Shown here: piece by piece, positions 43,778 through 53,552 of the stretch | How positions within the stretch are numbered: position 1 is the stretch's first letter | Layout: each line of letters starts with the position of its first letter | Assembly: GCA_035946735.1 (NCBI GenBank) | Contig: DASYYZ010000098.1 | Location: 1-64,000 of the forward strand | Origin: Gp13-AA77 sp035946735 | Lineage (GTDB): Bacteria > Acidobacteriota > Terriglobia > UBA7540 | Length of the DNA: 64,000 nt | Direction: 5' to 3' | Translations under genes and position numbers: made by a program | Notes under the pieces: generated by a model | Seen by the model: the letters and a program-made list of their open reading frames with translations, nothing else | Databases searched by the model: none | What the model was told of the DNA's origin: nothing

Positions 43778-46336
43778 TCAAGGGGACTGGTCGGCGAGCG
43801 TCAAGGCAAATTGCAGGAATTGTTGCCGGGCTTGCGGAGCCAATTGACCTGCGTTGCCGGCGGTTTGTTGTGAGTTCGCGGCGGACAGGACCTGCTCGAT
43901 TCGCTTGGAGTCGAGCGCGCCTTGGGGACCGCTCCTGGTGAACTCATCGAGAGTCTCCCGGGCCTTCTCGATTTGGCCTGTCTCAAAGTACAGAACGCCG
44001 AGCGCTGAATAACTCCCCGGCCATTGCGGCAGCAGGTCCACTGAACGCTTCAGATACTGTTCCGCGCTCTCCGCGTTCCCTTCAGCCGCCGACACCACAC
44101 CCATCCCCCACAGAAGCTGTCCGGAATCTGGAATGCGCTCGAGGCCGCGTTTTAGTGTATCGCGGGCATCAGACGCGCTCCCGGAGCGCAGATAAGCGAG
44201 GGCTAAGGAGAGGTAGACCTCGTCCCGATCGGGATTGTCCGTCACCTGCCTGCGATAAAGCTTGATCGCCTCATCGTTCTGCCCCATGTGAGCGTCGACA
44301 TCGGCGAGCAGCCCCAGGTAGCCGGGATCGTTCCGGCCCTGTGTTGAGATGTGCTGCGCCGCCGCCAGCGCATCCGTGAAATCGTGCGTTCGAAAATACG
44401 CGTCGGCGAGATCATACCAGGCGTCGTCCGAATCGGGATTGGACTGCAGGGCTCGTTTGAAGTACGCGATCCCGTCTTGATAAAGATGGTAGCGCGCCAG
44501 CAGTACTCCCACGCCCACCGTGGTGCGGAAATCACCCTGGCTCAACTGGTCGAGCTCGGTCAGCGCCTGCTTGGCCTCTTCCACCCGGCCCGCCTTCAGG
44601 TAGGCCTCGGCGAGCAGATAGTAAATCTGAGGCTGCTCCGAGTGGCGCTCCACTTCCTGCTTTAATTCGGTGAGGTCGAGCTGAGCCTGCTGCTGGGCGG
44701 GAAGGCTAGCCCGCTGGTCCACGTAATCGAATAAGTGCTGGTAAGGGTAGGGCAGAGGCTTCGGATCCTTGGAGAGCGTCTGAAAGATCTTCAGGTCGCG
44801 TTCCGCCGCCTCCATCTGGTGGAGACTGCGCTCGGTCTCCCCCATCCTGTAGTAAACGGGCGCGGGATTGGGGTCCACCTGGGCGCACCGGCGCAACAGC
44901 GGCAGGGCCTCTTCAAACTTCTTCTGCTGCATTTTCAGATTGGCCAGTTCACGCAAAGCGTCAGAATAGTTGGGTTGGATCGCAAGCGCCTGCTTGAGCC
45001 ACTTCTCGCCGCTCGCGTAGTGTCCCTGCCGCGTGGCGATGTAGCCCAGATTATAAAGACAGGCTGCATTGCGCGGATCGGCCTTCAGTCCTCGCGTGAA
45101 ATATTGCGCGGCCTCGTCGAATTGTCCCTGATGACGATACCAGAGACCCATGAATGTGTACGAGCTGGCAGAAGGGTCAACTTGCACGAGTGTCTGGAAG
45201 GTGGTTTTCGCCTGGTCCACCTTTCCCGTCATGAAGTAACACTCGCCGAGCGCCGCCAGCAGGGCCGGGCGCCTGGGTGCGATCTTGAGTCCCTCCTCGA
45301 GCAGCGGAACCGCATCGGCGTAGAACTCCTGCTTCATGCTGAGGCGCGCCATCAGGAAGATCACGTCCGTGTTTTGGGGAGCAAGCTTGTGTGCTTTGAC
45401 GAGGAGATCGAGCGCATTCAGACCCCTCTCTTGGTTCGAGTAGGCCTGCGCCATCAAGTAGAGCGTCTCAACCGAATCGGGCCGGAGCTTCAAAGCTCGA
45501 TCGAGAATTTCCAGAGAGCGCACGTTATCGCCGCTCTTCAGGCAAGTCTGGCCAAGATCGTGGAGAATCTCGAAGGTGCCGGGCTCGAGCGCATCGGCAG
45601 CCTCGAACTCGTGGATGGCATCCGGGTACTGCTCCTGCGACGCCAGCAGCACGCCGAGCGTGAAGTGCGCCCGCACGTTGTCTTTGGCAAGCTCCGACAG
45701 CGACTTCGCGATCTCCAGCCCCTTGGCCTTCTGGCCGGCGGCGAAGTAAGCCTGGGACAAATTGAAGAGCACCTGAGGATCCTGCGGCTTCACCCGGCCG
45801 AAATATGTTATGGCGAGCTTCGGTTGCTTTTTTGCTAGGAGTAGAGTCCCGAGATTATAGTTCGCCTCGCGATCATCCGGACGCTCGCGCAAAGTGGCCT
45901 CGAATTCGCTCTCGGCGAGATCGACCTTCTGTTCCTCAAAATAGATATTTCCCAGATTCGTGTGAGTCACGGACGAGTGCGGATCAATCTTCAGGGCGGC
46001 CTCGAAGGCGGCGACCCCGCGGGCAAAATCGCGCTTATGTCCATAGATGATGCCCAGCAGGTTCAGCCCTTCCAGGCTGCGAGGCGCCAGCTTAAGGCCT
46101 GCTTGCGCCGCCGCCAAAGCCGAATCAGCGTCGCCTTTCTGCAGCAACTGCCGGGCCTCGGTGAATTGCTCCTGCGCTGAGGCCGCGGCAGGAGATTGTC
46201 CGGCGGTCTGGGGCTCGCCGGCCCCGAACAACAGGAGTGTCTGAAAGAGAAGCGCGGCAACCAGGAGCGAGCGGAACCCGAAGGAGGCCGGCTGGTGCGG
46301 AGAAATCGGCGTAATCGGCGGAGTCTGTGGACCCAT
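43778..46336 (-). CDS. Large secreted TPR-repeat protein
   Basis: 852 residues. A signal peptide (LLVAALLFQTLLLFGAGEP) is followed by about twenty tetratricopeptide repeats over residues 60-800, for example NLLGIIYGHKRDFARGVAAF, NLGNIYFEEQKVDLAESEF and NLGYIATRQGHYASGEKWL. TPR proteins of this size scaffold protein complexes, here in the periplasm or at the cell surface. No catalytic domain is seen. It is divergent from another TPR gene with only 37 bp between start codons, so both are probably under shared control. Confidence 0.85.
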   Translation of the reverse strand: MGPQTPPITPISPHQPASFGFRSLLVAALLFQTLLLFGAGEPQTAGQSPAAASAQEQFTEARQLLQKGDADSALAAAQAGLKLAPRSLEGLNLLGIIYGHKRDFARGVAAFEAALKIDPHSSVTHTNLGNIYFEEQKVDLAESEFEATLRERPDDREANYNLGTLLLAKKQPKLAITYFGRVKPQDPQVLFNLSQAYFAAGQKAKGLEIAKSLSELAKDNVRAHFTLGVLLASQEQYPDAIHEFEAADALEPGTFEILHDLGQTCLKSGDNVRSLEILDRALKLRPDSVETLYLMAQAYSNQERGLNALDLLVKAHKLAPQNTDVIFLMARLSMKQEFYADAVPLLEEGLKIAPRRPALLAALGECYFMTGKVDQAKTTFQTLVQVDPSASSYTFMGLWYRHQGQFDEAAQYFTRGLKADPRNAACLYNLGYIATRQGHYASGEKWLKQALAIQPNYSDALRELANLKMQQKKFEEALPLLRRCAQVDPNPAPVYYRMGETERSLHQMEAAERDLKIFQTLSKDPKPLPYPYQHLFDYVDQRASLPAQQQAQLDLTELKQEVERHSEQPQIYYLLAEAYLKAGRVEEAKQALTELDQLSQGDFRTTVGVGVLLARYHLYQDGIAYFKRALQSNPDSDDAWYDLADAYFRTHDFTDALAAAQHISTQGRNDPGYLGLLADVDAHMGQNDEAIKLYRRQVTDNPDRDEVYLSLALAYLRSGSASDARDTLKRGLERIPDSGQLLWGMGVVSAAEGNAESAEQYLKRSVDLLPQWPGSYSALGVLYFETGQIEKARETLDEFTRSGPQGALDSKRIEQVLSAANSQQTAGNAGQLAPQARQQFLQFALTLADQSP

Positions 46337-46358
46337 CTTTCCTGCCGCGAGGGGATGC

Positions 46359-46364
46359 TAAGAT
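46359..46364 (+). promoter_or_regulatory. Possible -10 in the 37-bp divergent TPR promoter region
   Basis: TAAGAT lies 10 bp before ATG 46374. With so little space the plus-strand transcript would be nearly leaderless, and the two promoters must overlap. Confidence 0.3.
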
Positions 46365-46373
46365 CGAAGAACC

Positions 46374-47777
46374 ATGTTAGCACTCTGCTGGCCGGCAGCC
46401 GCCCTGCTTCTTCACGCGGCATTTTATGCGCCGGCGAGCCAGAACGATACCGCTGCCCTCGACCGGAAATTTCAATCTGCTGTGGCTCACTTCGATTCCG
46501 GACAGTATGCCGCCGCACAGCAGGAGCTCGAAACACTCGTCAAAGATCTGCCGGACAGATTCGAGGTTCAGGAACTCATGGGGCTCGTTTACTCGGCCGA
46601 AGGACGCGACGAGAAGGCCACGGCGCCCCTTGAGCAAGCCGTCCGGCTGCACCCCGAGGACGGCGCCGCCCGCAACAATCTAGCCACCAATCTTACGAAG
46701 GTGGGAAAGATGCCGCTAGCCGAAAAGGAGTTCAGGAAGGTGGTCGAACTCGAGCCGGGGAGTTACGACGCTAACCACAATCTCGGCGAGTTTTATGTCC
46801 GCGCCGGAAAGATCGCGGCGGCTATACCGTACCTGGAAAAAGCTCAGAGCGAGAACCCTGCCTCCTACGACAACGGTTTCGATCTATCGTTGTCGTACGA
46901 GCAAGCGCAGCGTTTGCCGGACGCCCGGCGGCAAATTCAGAACCTTCTGAAGCAGAAGGACACGGCTGAGCTCCACAACCTGCTCGCCGAGGTTGAAGAA
47001 AAGGCCGGAGACTATTTGGCTGCGGCCAACGAGTACCAGACAGCAGCGCACATGGAGCCGACGGAATCCAACATCTTCGATTGGGGCAGCGAACTGCTAC
47101 TTCATCAAACCTGGAAACCGGCTATTGAGGTTTTCTCGGCTGGGCAAAATCGTTATCCCAACTCGTCGAGAATTGCGGTCGGATTGGGTATCGCATTTTA
47201 CTTGGCCGGCAGCTACGACGACGCCGTAAAGGCGCTCCTCAAGGCCACGGACCTGGACTCTTCGAGCCCTCAGGCGTACTACTTCTTGAACAAAGTGGAG
47301 GGCCAGGCTCCAAACCAGGCTGATGAGGTGATCGAACGCTTTCGGCGCTTTGCCGATGCCCGCCCTCGCGATGCACAGGCGGCTTTTTATTACGCGATGA
47401 GTCTTTGGAAAGGGCGGCGAAGCGGAACCTCGCAGGCTTATCTTGATCAAGTGGAGTCCCTGCTGAAAAAGTCGATTGCGCTCGACCCGTCCTTCGCTGA
47501 AGCGCATCTCCAGCTCGGCAATCTTCGCTCAGAACGCCGTCAATACGCGGAGGCGATATCGGAGTATCGCCAAGCCTTGAAGCTTTCTCCGAACATCCCT
47601 GACGCACACTTCCGCCTGGGACAGGCTTACAGCCGAACGGGGAAAAAAGACCTTGCCCAACAGGAATTTCAACTTCATCAGAAACTGTATGAGCGGCATC
47701 TGGCCGAAATCGACAAGCAGCGGTCAGAGATTCAGCAGTTTGTTTACTCCACCAAAGGCGCTCCCGCCGGGCAGTGA
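46374..47777 (+). CDS. Secreted TPR-repeat protein, divergent from the larger one
   Basis: 467 residues with a signal peptide (LALCWPAAALLLHAAFYA). TPR repeats run from ~30 to 430 (AHFDSGQYAAAQQELETLV, ELMGLVYSAEGRDEKATAPL, AHLQLGNLRSERRQYAEAIS, AHFRLGQAYSRTGKKDLAQQ). It ends with a short charged coiled tail. It is half the length of its divergent neighbour and may be its partner. The following alkaline-phosphatase-superfamily gene starts ~190 bp later in the same direction. Confidence 0.82.
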   Translation: MLALCWPAAALLLHAAFYAPASQNDTAALDRKFQSAVAHFDSGQYAAAQQELETLVKDLPDRFEVQELMGLVYSAEGRDEKATAPLEQAVRLHPEDGAARNNLATNLTKVGKMPLAEKEFRKVVELEPGSYDANHNLGEFYVRAGKIAAAIPYLEKAQSENPASYDNGFDLSLSYEQAQRLPDARRQIQNLLKQKDTAELHNLLAEVEEKAGDYLAAANEYQTAAHMEPTESNIFDWGSELLLHQTWKPAIEVFSAGQNRYPNSSRIAVGLGIAFYLAGSYDDAVKALLKATDLDSSSPQAYYFLNKVEGQAPNQADEVIERFRRFADARPRDAQAAFYYAMSLWKGRRSGTSQAYLDQVESLLKKSIALDPSFAEAHLQLGNLRSERRQYAEAISEYRQALKLSPNIPDAHFRLGQAYSRTGKKDLAQQEFQLHQKLYERHLAEIDKQRSEIQQFVYSTKGAPAGQ

Positions 47778-47967
47778 TGTCCTCTGACGGGGATGCTTGT
47801 GCCCTCTCACCGACGGTGATAGCATCACTCGAAAGGCTGCTTTCGCCGAGAAAAGGCAGGCTTGAAAGGGGTGGCCGATTCCCAGCCTTTCGTTACTTCA
47901 AAAGTCCGCAAGTCCCGGTCAGATCGCGCAGGCGGTTTCCTGGAGGCGTCGCGACTTCCTGCGCGCT

Positions 47968-49059
47968 GTGACCGGCGCCGGGGCCGCGACCGCCTTGTTC
48001 AGCCTTGATCCTGTTCGATCTCCTCTCGGGATGCTGGCTGCGCAACGCGGCCGCAAGGCGATCGTGGTCACCTTCGGCGGTGGCGCTCGCGACGAAGAGA
48101 CGTTCATGCCGGACGGCCAGGAGAACATCCCGCACCTCCTGACAGAACTTATTCCGCGCTCGACCTTTTTTGCCCAGGTGGTCAATCGCGGGATTTTGGG
48201 CCACTACGTCGCGACGGCCAGCCTCGCGACCGGCTTCTATGAAACCTTCAATAACTTCGCCGCCGTGCCTCCCGGCCATCCCACCGTCTTCGAATACTTC
48301 CGCAAGGATCTGAAACGGCCGGCCACGGACACCTGGGTGGTGGCGCCCAGCAACGGCTTCAATCGCATTGGCGAAAGCGCCCAGCCGTCCTACGGTCACG
48401 GCGCGGGCGTGGTGCTGCCCAAGCGCCTGTTGACGTCGGCGCTTTCCTCGAGCAGCGCGGTCGAATACGAGCATCTGCTGCACGACAATTACGAGACTCC
48501 CCTTTACGCGCCCGAAATCAGCGGCAATGAGGTCGAACTACCGCAACTCGCGGACCTCCTGAAGCTGTCCGTGGCAGGCTTCACCGCGCACGCACGCAAC
48601 CTGGCGAGCCCCGACGAGCTCTCCGTTTACGTGGCGAAGGAGCTGATGCGGCAGCTCGCGCCCAGCCTGCTCTGGATCACTCTGCACGATATGGATGTGG
48701 CGCACGCAGGCTGCTACTCGCTCTACATTGACGCTATCCAGCGCACCGATCGACTCTGTGCCGAAATCTGGAAAACCGTGGAGGCCGATCCGGAGTACGC
48801 CGCCAAAACAACAATGTTTATCCTGCCGGATTTCGGCCGCGATTCGGACCTCGACTCCGCCGGCAACGGATTCCAGCACCACCGCACCGGTGATGCACTC
48901 TCGCGAACTACCTGGATGATCGTGATGGGGCCGGGCGTGCGAGAAAACGTGGTGGTCGAGCGCGCTGTCGAGTCCACCGACCTCGTGCCGACTTTGGGCG
49001 CGTTGTTTGGATTCTCGCCCCGATTCGCGCAGGGCAAACCGCTGGCGGAGGTCACGTAG
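47968..49059 (+). CDS. Alkaline-phosphatase-superfamily protein with a displaced Tat signal
   Basis: 363 residues from GTG 47968. The core belongs to the alkaline phosphatase/sulfatase fold: KAIVVTFGGGARDEETF at the N-terminal metal site, HDMDVAHAGCY, then ILPDFGRDSDLDSAGNGFQHHRTGD with the C-terminal metal ligands. The frame continues open upstream to 47866 and encodes SWRRRDFLRAV directly before the chosen GTG, a clear twin-arginine motif. No ATG, GTG or TTG lies between 47866 and 47968 in that frame. Either a rare start is used or a small indel removed the true start. The substrate is unknown. Confidence 0.65.
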   Translation: MTGAGAATALFSLDPVRSPLGMLAAQRGRKAIVVTFGGGARDEETFMPDGQENIPHLLTELIPRSTFFAQVVNRGILGHYVATASLATGFYETFNNFAAVPPGHPTVFEYFRKDLKRPATDTWVVAPSNGFNRIGESAQPSYGHGAGVVLPKRLLTSALSSSSAVEYEHLLHDNYETPLYAPEISGNEVELPQLADLLKLSVAGFTAHARNLASPDELSVYVAKELMRQLAPSLLWITLHDMDVAHAGCYSLYIDAIQRTDRLCAEIWKTVEADPEYAAKTTMFILPDFGRDSDLDSAGNGFQHHRTGDALSRTTWMIVMGPGVRENVVVERAVESTDLVPTLGALFGFSPRFAQGKPLAEVT

Positions 49060-49064
49060 CCGCC

Positions 49065-50276
49065 ATGCGCTCTCGCGACTTGAGCTCCGAGCTATTTAAA
49101 GCTTACCCTCCCCAGGCCCGGCAACTGGCCATCGCCCAGATCGGCCTCTTGCAGCAATTACCCGAGAGCTTTGTGCCGCTTTTGCTGCGGGAAGTCATCG
49201 CTTATGACTGGAAGTTCCCTGCCGAGCGCAAGGACTTGGACCGTCAGTTCGCCTATCTGGGTTCGCTCCCACCGGGCGAGCGGCAGCATACGCTCTCCGG
49301 CTTTACCGAGTTGCGCCTTTCATCCGAACTCGAGCGTTTCGACTGGGTGAATCAGCCGGTGCAGTACTCGGAGCGGCTTTCGGCTTACCTTTGGACGACT
49401 CATCAGATCGACGCGTTCTCCAAAGCTGCGGCAGACTACGTCCGTCGGGTGGACGAAGCGCAGCCTCTCGAACCGCCGCCTGTCGCGCGGCTTGGCATCG
49501 TGGTGGTTGGCCAAGGAGTGTCGAACAGCAGGTATCCGTTGTTCCGCAAACTGCGCAAGCAGGGCGTGTACTTCAACCGCGTGAAACCTGACGATGGACT
49601 CCATATCCTGCTGGACGCAGTGGCTGCGCGCGCGGCAGCGCATCCCGCTCCTTACGGTCACTGGTACATCGAGGGAGGCAGTCCCGTAACGCCGTCCCGC
49701 GCGGGCCTGAGTGCAGTTTCTTACCAGTCGCTCGAGCCGGTTCGGACGGCGCTGCTGAACAAGATGGAGACGGCGGTTCAATCAGGGATCGGAGGGCCCG
49801 AAGCGCTGCGCACGATGATGGCCCAGTTGCGTCCGGAAGACGTGGGCCTCAGCGGTGCGTCCGAGGATGCAGTGTTGAATCACTTCCAGGTCAGCGTGCT
49901 AACTGAAGGCTCCGGAACGCAAATCTTCAGTACCACCTTTGTGCAGTGGGCCGTGCGCGAGGCCTTGAGGCGCGCCCAACCCCTGACCATCCTGGCCCGC
50001 TTTGCTCCGCGGCAGCGCGATCGTCCCATGAACGAGCTGCTCTCAGGAAAACAGCAGAACCTCATCCTTGATCCGGAGGGCTCCTTGATTGACGCCGACA
50101 TGGGCGCGTTTTATACGAGGCTTAACTTGCAGCGCCTCGCCGGCGGGGAAAAGTCATCTTTTCTGGCCTGGTTCGAGGACCACAGTGAGGCGGTAGCCGT
50201 TGCTCCTACGCTGCCGCGCAACACCGAATCGACCGGCGCTGTTGATCTCAAGGATCTGCTCGGCCAGATCACGTAA
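49065..50276 (+). CDS. Conserved hypothetical protein
   Basis: 403 residues, 5 bp after the alkaline-phosphatase-superfamily gene and therefore in its operon. No signal peptide or membrane segment is present. A central block has a Rossmann-like strand (PVARLGIVVVGQGV), and the C-terminal part has WAVREALRRAQPLTILARFAPRQRD and LSGKQQNLILDPEGSLIDADMGAFY. I recognise no family. Gene coupling implies a role linked to the exported phosphatase-like protein. Confidence 0.6.
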   Translation: MRSRDLSSELFKAYPPQARQLAIAQIGLLQQLPESFVPLLLREVIAYDWKFPAERKDLDRQFAYLGSLPPGERQHTLSGFTELRLSSELERFDWVNQPVQYSERLSAYLWTTHQIDAFSKAAADYVRRVDEAQPLEPPPVARLGIVVVGQGVSNSRYPLFRKLRKQGVYFNRVKPDDGLHILLDAVAARAAAHPAPYGHWYIEGGSPVTPSRAGLSAVSYQSLEPVRTALLNKMETAVQSGIGGPEALRTMMAQLRPEDVGLSGASEDAVLNHFQVSVLTEGSGTQIFSTTFVQWAVREALRRAQPLTILARFAPRQRDRPMNELLSGKQQNLILDPEGSLIDADMGAFYTRLNLQRLAGGEKSSFLAWFEDHSEAVAVAPTLPRNTESTGAVDLKDLLGQIT

Positions 50277-50393
50277 GCTAGGTTCACTTTGCGCGACGTG
50301 GTGCCGCCGCGTGGAGGTCGTTACGGCCCGACTTTTTCACACTATGGTGACCTTCAATTCTAAATGACTCACCTTACTCTATGATTTTTCATA

Positions 50394-50414
50394 AGTGTGC
50401 AACAATTGCACACT
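50394..50414. repeat. Perfect 9-bp inverted repeat
   Basis: AGTGTGCAA-CAA-TTGCACACT. No U-tract follows on either strand, so it is not a standard terminator. It could be an operator or a cruciform in the region before the surface-protein array. Confidence 0.5.
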
Positions 50415-50536
50415 GGGGCTTGATTTGCATTCATAGGGACACAGGTCGCACATTTTGGGCGGCTTTATGGAGCCCTTTTTCAAGTGCCGGCCGGCACTGA
50501 TTTTCCATTGGAAATGCAGGAAACGAAGACATTGGA

Positions 50537-51022
50537 TTGGGGACGTGGAAAAGGCGGCCGAAAAGGGGGACTGAGGCATTCGGGTACGTCGGGTTGCACA
50601 ATGGCGACGACATAAGAAACGATGTCGTCGCCACCCTCGATTGTGGTGGGATTACACGCGCCACCAAATTCTGTGGTGTCAACAAAAATGAGGTTTATCA
50701 GCTCGTAGATTCCAGAGGTACGGCCTTCCAGGCCGCCTATAATTGGCAGGAAGCCTTTTCCAATTATAGCAGCACTAACCCCAGCCTCAAGGAGCCCACG
50801 GCGGGAAACGCCAACGTTCCATCAGGCGGACTCCTTACTGACGCTCAGTTTGCCGGCTTCACGTATCCGGCTTGTCTTGGCACAAATGACCACTTATCAT
50901 ACACTCAGACCTCCAAAGTAACTGTCAACGGCAAGCAGTTCCCGCTTTCTACAGTAGTGAGCATTAGCTTGGGACGCTTCAGCGGAACCTATGAAGACAA
51001 CGTAACGATAACTACGCCCTAG
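50537..51022 (+). pseudogene. Surface-protein C-terminal fragment, array module 1
   Basis: 161 codons from a weak TTG start without a ribosome-binding site. Recognisable protein begins after a hairpin at 50603-50632 (ATLDCGGITRATKFCG, then AGFTYPACLGTNDHLSYTQT) and ends SLGRFSGTYEDNVTITTP. It looks like the last ~140 residues of an acidobacterial secreted or cell-surface protein: paired Cys, many Thr/Ser/Asn, no export signal of its own. It is 14 bp upstream of an intact secreted partner gene. Together they form the first of three similarly built modules. Confidence 0.55.
50603..50632. repeat. Perfect 11-bp hairpin (dispersed repeat type A)
   Basis: GGCGACGACAT, an 8-base loop, then ATGTCGTCGCC. 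The same stem without its outermost pair, with an 8-base loop and similar flanking CACC, recurs at 61566-61593. It lies exactly where recognisable surface-protein sequence begins in module 1. Confidence 0.75.
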
Positions 51023-51035
51023 CTCGGGAGTCCAG

Positions 51036-51713
51036 ATGAGATTCCGTTCGCTTGTATCATCGGCAATTCCGATTTTGGCAGCTCCCGTGTTTTTTTTTGC
51101 TCAAGACCAGGCTTCGAAGCCGGCAACCGCGAACGAGCTCCTGGCACGGCCGGCTAGTATTCCTATCGGTTCTTCGCAATCTGCTCCCTCCGCTTTCCGG
51201 AGCCTAATGTCGGCCACGGGCACTCCGGCGGGGGAGGTGCTGGAGGAAGGGTGTAAGTTCGAAGAGGGGCCTCGGGTTCGTCTAAACGGCCATACTTTGG
51301 GCGAGATATTGAGGAGCTTGGCAGGTCCCGGCTCCTCCTACCGATGGGAAGTACACGAGGGGGCGGTGGACCTACTTCCGTCGAAAGGATTACCAGCCCT
51401 GCTCACTGAGCGCATAGGAGAATTCAAGTGGGAGGGCGAGGAGGTTGCATCCGCACCAGTCTTTCTGTTTGCTTTACCTGCTGTACAGCAAGCGGCTGCG
51501 AAGCTCGGACTTACTCAAGGCGTCTCCGGTTCCGCAGCAGGAGCTATCAACCGAACCACTGAGCCCCGTGAAAAGCTGATCCTGCACCTGCCGAATACCA
51601 CGGTCTTCGACGCGCTCAACGCAGTAGTGCGGATTAATAAACAGGGTCTTTGGACTTACCGTGAATTCCACTGCGAGTCCAGGAGCACTTTCGACATTAG
51701 CTTCTCGCAGTGA
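51036..51713 (+). CDS. Secreted partner protein of array module 1
   Basis: 225 residues with a signal peptide (SSAIPILAAPVFFFA). Two STN-like beta-alpha modules are suggested: VRLNGHTLGEILRSLAGPGSSY with RWEVHEGAVDLLP, and a C-terminal LILHLPNTTVFDALNAVVRINKQGLWTYREFHC. The second block resembles the end of the module 3 partner (FPINLHDVPLHEILDEIAL, then MTWRIVWLEH). STN domains occur in secretins and TonB receptors and mediate envelope interactions. The gene follows its surface fragment by 14 bp, and its stop abuts repeat R1. Confidence 0.65.
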   Translation: MRFRSLVSSAIPILAAPVFFFAQDQASKPATANELLARPASIPIGSSQSAPSAFRSLMSATGTPAGEVLEEGCKFEEGPRVRLNGHTLGEILRSLAGPGSSYRWEVHEGAVDLLPSKGLPALLTERIGEFKWEGEEVASAPVFLFALPAVQQAAAKLGLTQGVSGSAAGAINRTTEPREKLILHLPNTTVFDALNAVVRINKQGLWTYREFHCESRSTFDISFSQ

Positions 51714-51714
51714 C

Positions 51715-51818
51715 GTCGGATGGCGCAGACATCGTCGTGTGCTGTCTGCGATCTTCTCCAACGCTTGCCGCGCTCAATGTCGCAAAAAGCGCTGTTCAAT
51801 AGTACCGCAGACATGCTG
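51715..51818 (+). repeat. Array repeat R1 (~104 bp)
   Basis: First of three direct copies. It is ~85% identical by eye to R2 and R3, from CGTCGGATGG to ACATGCTGAG. It contains a stem CGCAGAC...GTCTGCG (51724-51750) and ends in CAGACATGC...GCATGTCTG, which is a perfect 9-bp inverted repeat extending to 51832. It starts 2 bp after the stop of the module 1 partner. The module 2 surface fragment begins at its right end. Confidence 0.75.
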
Positions 51819-52557
51819 AGAAACGCATGTCTGGGCCAGCCAGGGTATTGATTATCCTTCTGACGTGACCGACGTTTGCACTTGGGGCTCTGGGACAACG
51901 AAGGTGGCGACGGTCAGCAGCGGAGGTTTAGTTACTACGGTCGCCAGCGGCACGTCTAACATATCGGCGACTGCGCCAAGTGCGTGTTTCACGTGGACTG
52001 ACGGACCGCCATATTACCAGTGCTCGTGCACCGACACAGGGACGCCGCAGGGCAGCACGAGTATGGGAGTCGGCTCGGGGTGCGCCGTGCCGACGAATTT
52101 TGTGCAAGTTGGCCAAGGCCAACAGCAGCCAGATGGCTCGTTGCAATTCAGTTACACATGGCAATCAAGCTCTGGCAAGCTGCCGGACCTATCAGCGTGC
52201 TCTGTGTTCGAATACGTGAACTACCCAGGGACTTCGAGCCCGTATGTTTGGCCAAGCCCGCCTTGGTACAACACAAAGAGCACTAACCCTACCGACGATG
52301 GGGTGAGCGGGACGGATGGACAATTCACGGACGATCAGTTGCCATATGCAATTCCGGGGGGAGGATGGTTGAAGCCGTATGTGACGGCGGGCTTCACAGC
52401 TACACAGAAGTTCGAATATGTATGCAACGGCGGCAAGGACGTTACGTTGATGGGTCCCCTATCAATCGTCAGAACGGTGGGAAAAAATTCAAACGGCAGC
52501 TTCTACTACAAGGTCACCAAGAATGGCTCGTCGGGTACCATAAACCCACTCCCTTAA
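51817..52557 (+). pseudogene. 5'-truncated surface protein with a BIG2 domain, array module 2
   Basis: The frame is open from a stop at 51817-51819; the first usual start codon is GTG 51865. Protein sequence begins in the middle of a bacterial Ig-like (BIG2) domain: DYPSDVTDVCTWGSGTTKVA, then TVSSGGLVTTVASGTSNISAT. A Cys-rich segment (CFTWTDGPPYYQCSCTDTG) and a ~140-residue tail (FEYVCNGGKDVTLMGPLSIV to GTINPLP) follow. The front half of the Ig domain and any export signal are gone, cut at the end of repeat R1. A secreted partner gene follows after 18 bp. Confidence 0.65.
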
Positions 52558-52575
52558 GAGGCTGAAGGAGCACGT

Positions 52576-53382
52576 ATGATGGCACGTCAAATTTGCCTCT
52601 GCTGGCCACTAACCGCCCTACTGCTGAGCGGATTGGCCTCAGGTGCCCGTTGCGCGGAACCTCAGGCTCAAGGGATAGATCAGGAGACATCGATTTCATT
52701 GACGCCAGACCGCCTTGAGTTGACCTTGCATGAGCCGGTGGTACTTCGGTTCTCAGTCGAGAATACTTTCGCAGAGGCATTAACACTTGACTTGGGCTGG
52801 AATCGCGTGGGCAAATTCACTGTCGCAATTTTTAGGCCGGACGGCCTAGCAGCTCACCCTGCCCATTTGCGAACCGGAGGCGTCAGCCGTACACCAAGGG
52901 TTCTCCTGGCGACGGGCGAACGCTACTCCCAGCAACTGCTACTCAACGAATGGTATCCGTTTGACGAGCTAGGCGACTACCGGATCGAAATCGAGTTCGA
53001 GGGCTCAATCCGCAGAGGCCCTGGAACGACACTGCAAGGTCCACCCCCGAGGGAAATCGCGTTGCGAGTCGGTCCGCGTGATCCTGCGGTGCTGGCGGAG
53101 ACTTGCCAACGGCTCATAAAAAGGGCCGTCGGACCAGATGCCGAGTCCGCCTTGGGAGCGGCTAAGGAACTAAGTTATGTCCTGGATGGCACAGCCGTGC
53201 CTTTCCTGGCAAGGCTCACTAGGGAGGGGCCCTTTGTGGCGGTTACGAGACCTATCGCCCTTCGAGGCCTCAATCGAATCGCCGCCGCAGAGGGTGTGGG
53301 GGCTGTCGTCTCAAGGTTGGACGCTCGGGATCGCGACCTCGCGCCGCTCATAACCGGCCAGATCTCGACTCCGACGGACTGA
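52576..53382 (+). CDS. Secreted partner protein of array module 2
   Basis: 268 residues from ATG 52576 (a second ATG is adjacent), with GAAGGAG upstream and a signal peptide (CWPLTALLLSGLASGARCA). The N-terminal ~140 residues form a beta-sandwich-like domain (SISLTPDRLELTLHEPVVLRF, DYRIEIEFEG). The last ~90 residues look helical and HEAT-like (SALGAAKELSYVLDGTAVPF, LARLTREGPF, ALRGLNRIAAAEGVGAVV). It does not share the STN-like end of the other two partners. Function is unknown; extracellular or periplasmic binding is likely. Confidence 0.65.
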   Translation: MMARQICLCWPLTALLLSGLASGARCAEPQAQGIDQETSISLTPDRLELTLHEPVVLRFSVENTFAEALTLDLGWNRVGKFTVAIFRPDGLAAHPAHLRTGGVSRTPRVLLATGERYSQQLLLNEWYPFDELGDYRIEIEFEGSIRRGPGTTLQGPPPREIALRVGPRDPAVLAETCQRLIKRAVGPDAESALGAAKELSYVLDGTAVPFLARLTREGPFVAVTRPIALRGLNRIAAAEGVGAVVSRLDARDRDLAPLITGQISTPTD

Positions 53383-53552
53383 GGCAGCAAGGGGGGCAGG
53401 CGCCGACAGTCGACTGCCCACTCGACACTTGACTAGCCTAGCCTAGTCTGGCGCGACGAATCCTGTGATGCTCAGCGCTGACCGCCGCCACGCTCCGGAC
53501 CAAACGCAGACCTTCCGTATGGCGACCGAGCTCAATTCGTCTCAACGCAGAA

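Noticed and set aside
44735..45838. 367-codon plus ORF
   Set aside because: Antisense to the large TPR gene; repeats in it mirror the TPR periodicity.
49065..50276. Sulfatase-type second domain
   Set aside because: No metal ligands or nucleophile motif could be found, so I left it as a conserved unknown.
50394..50414. Intrinsic terminator
   Set aside because: Perfect stem but no U-tract on either side.
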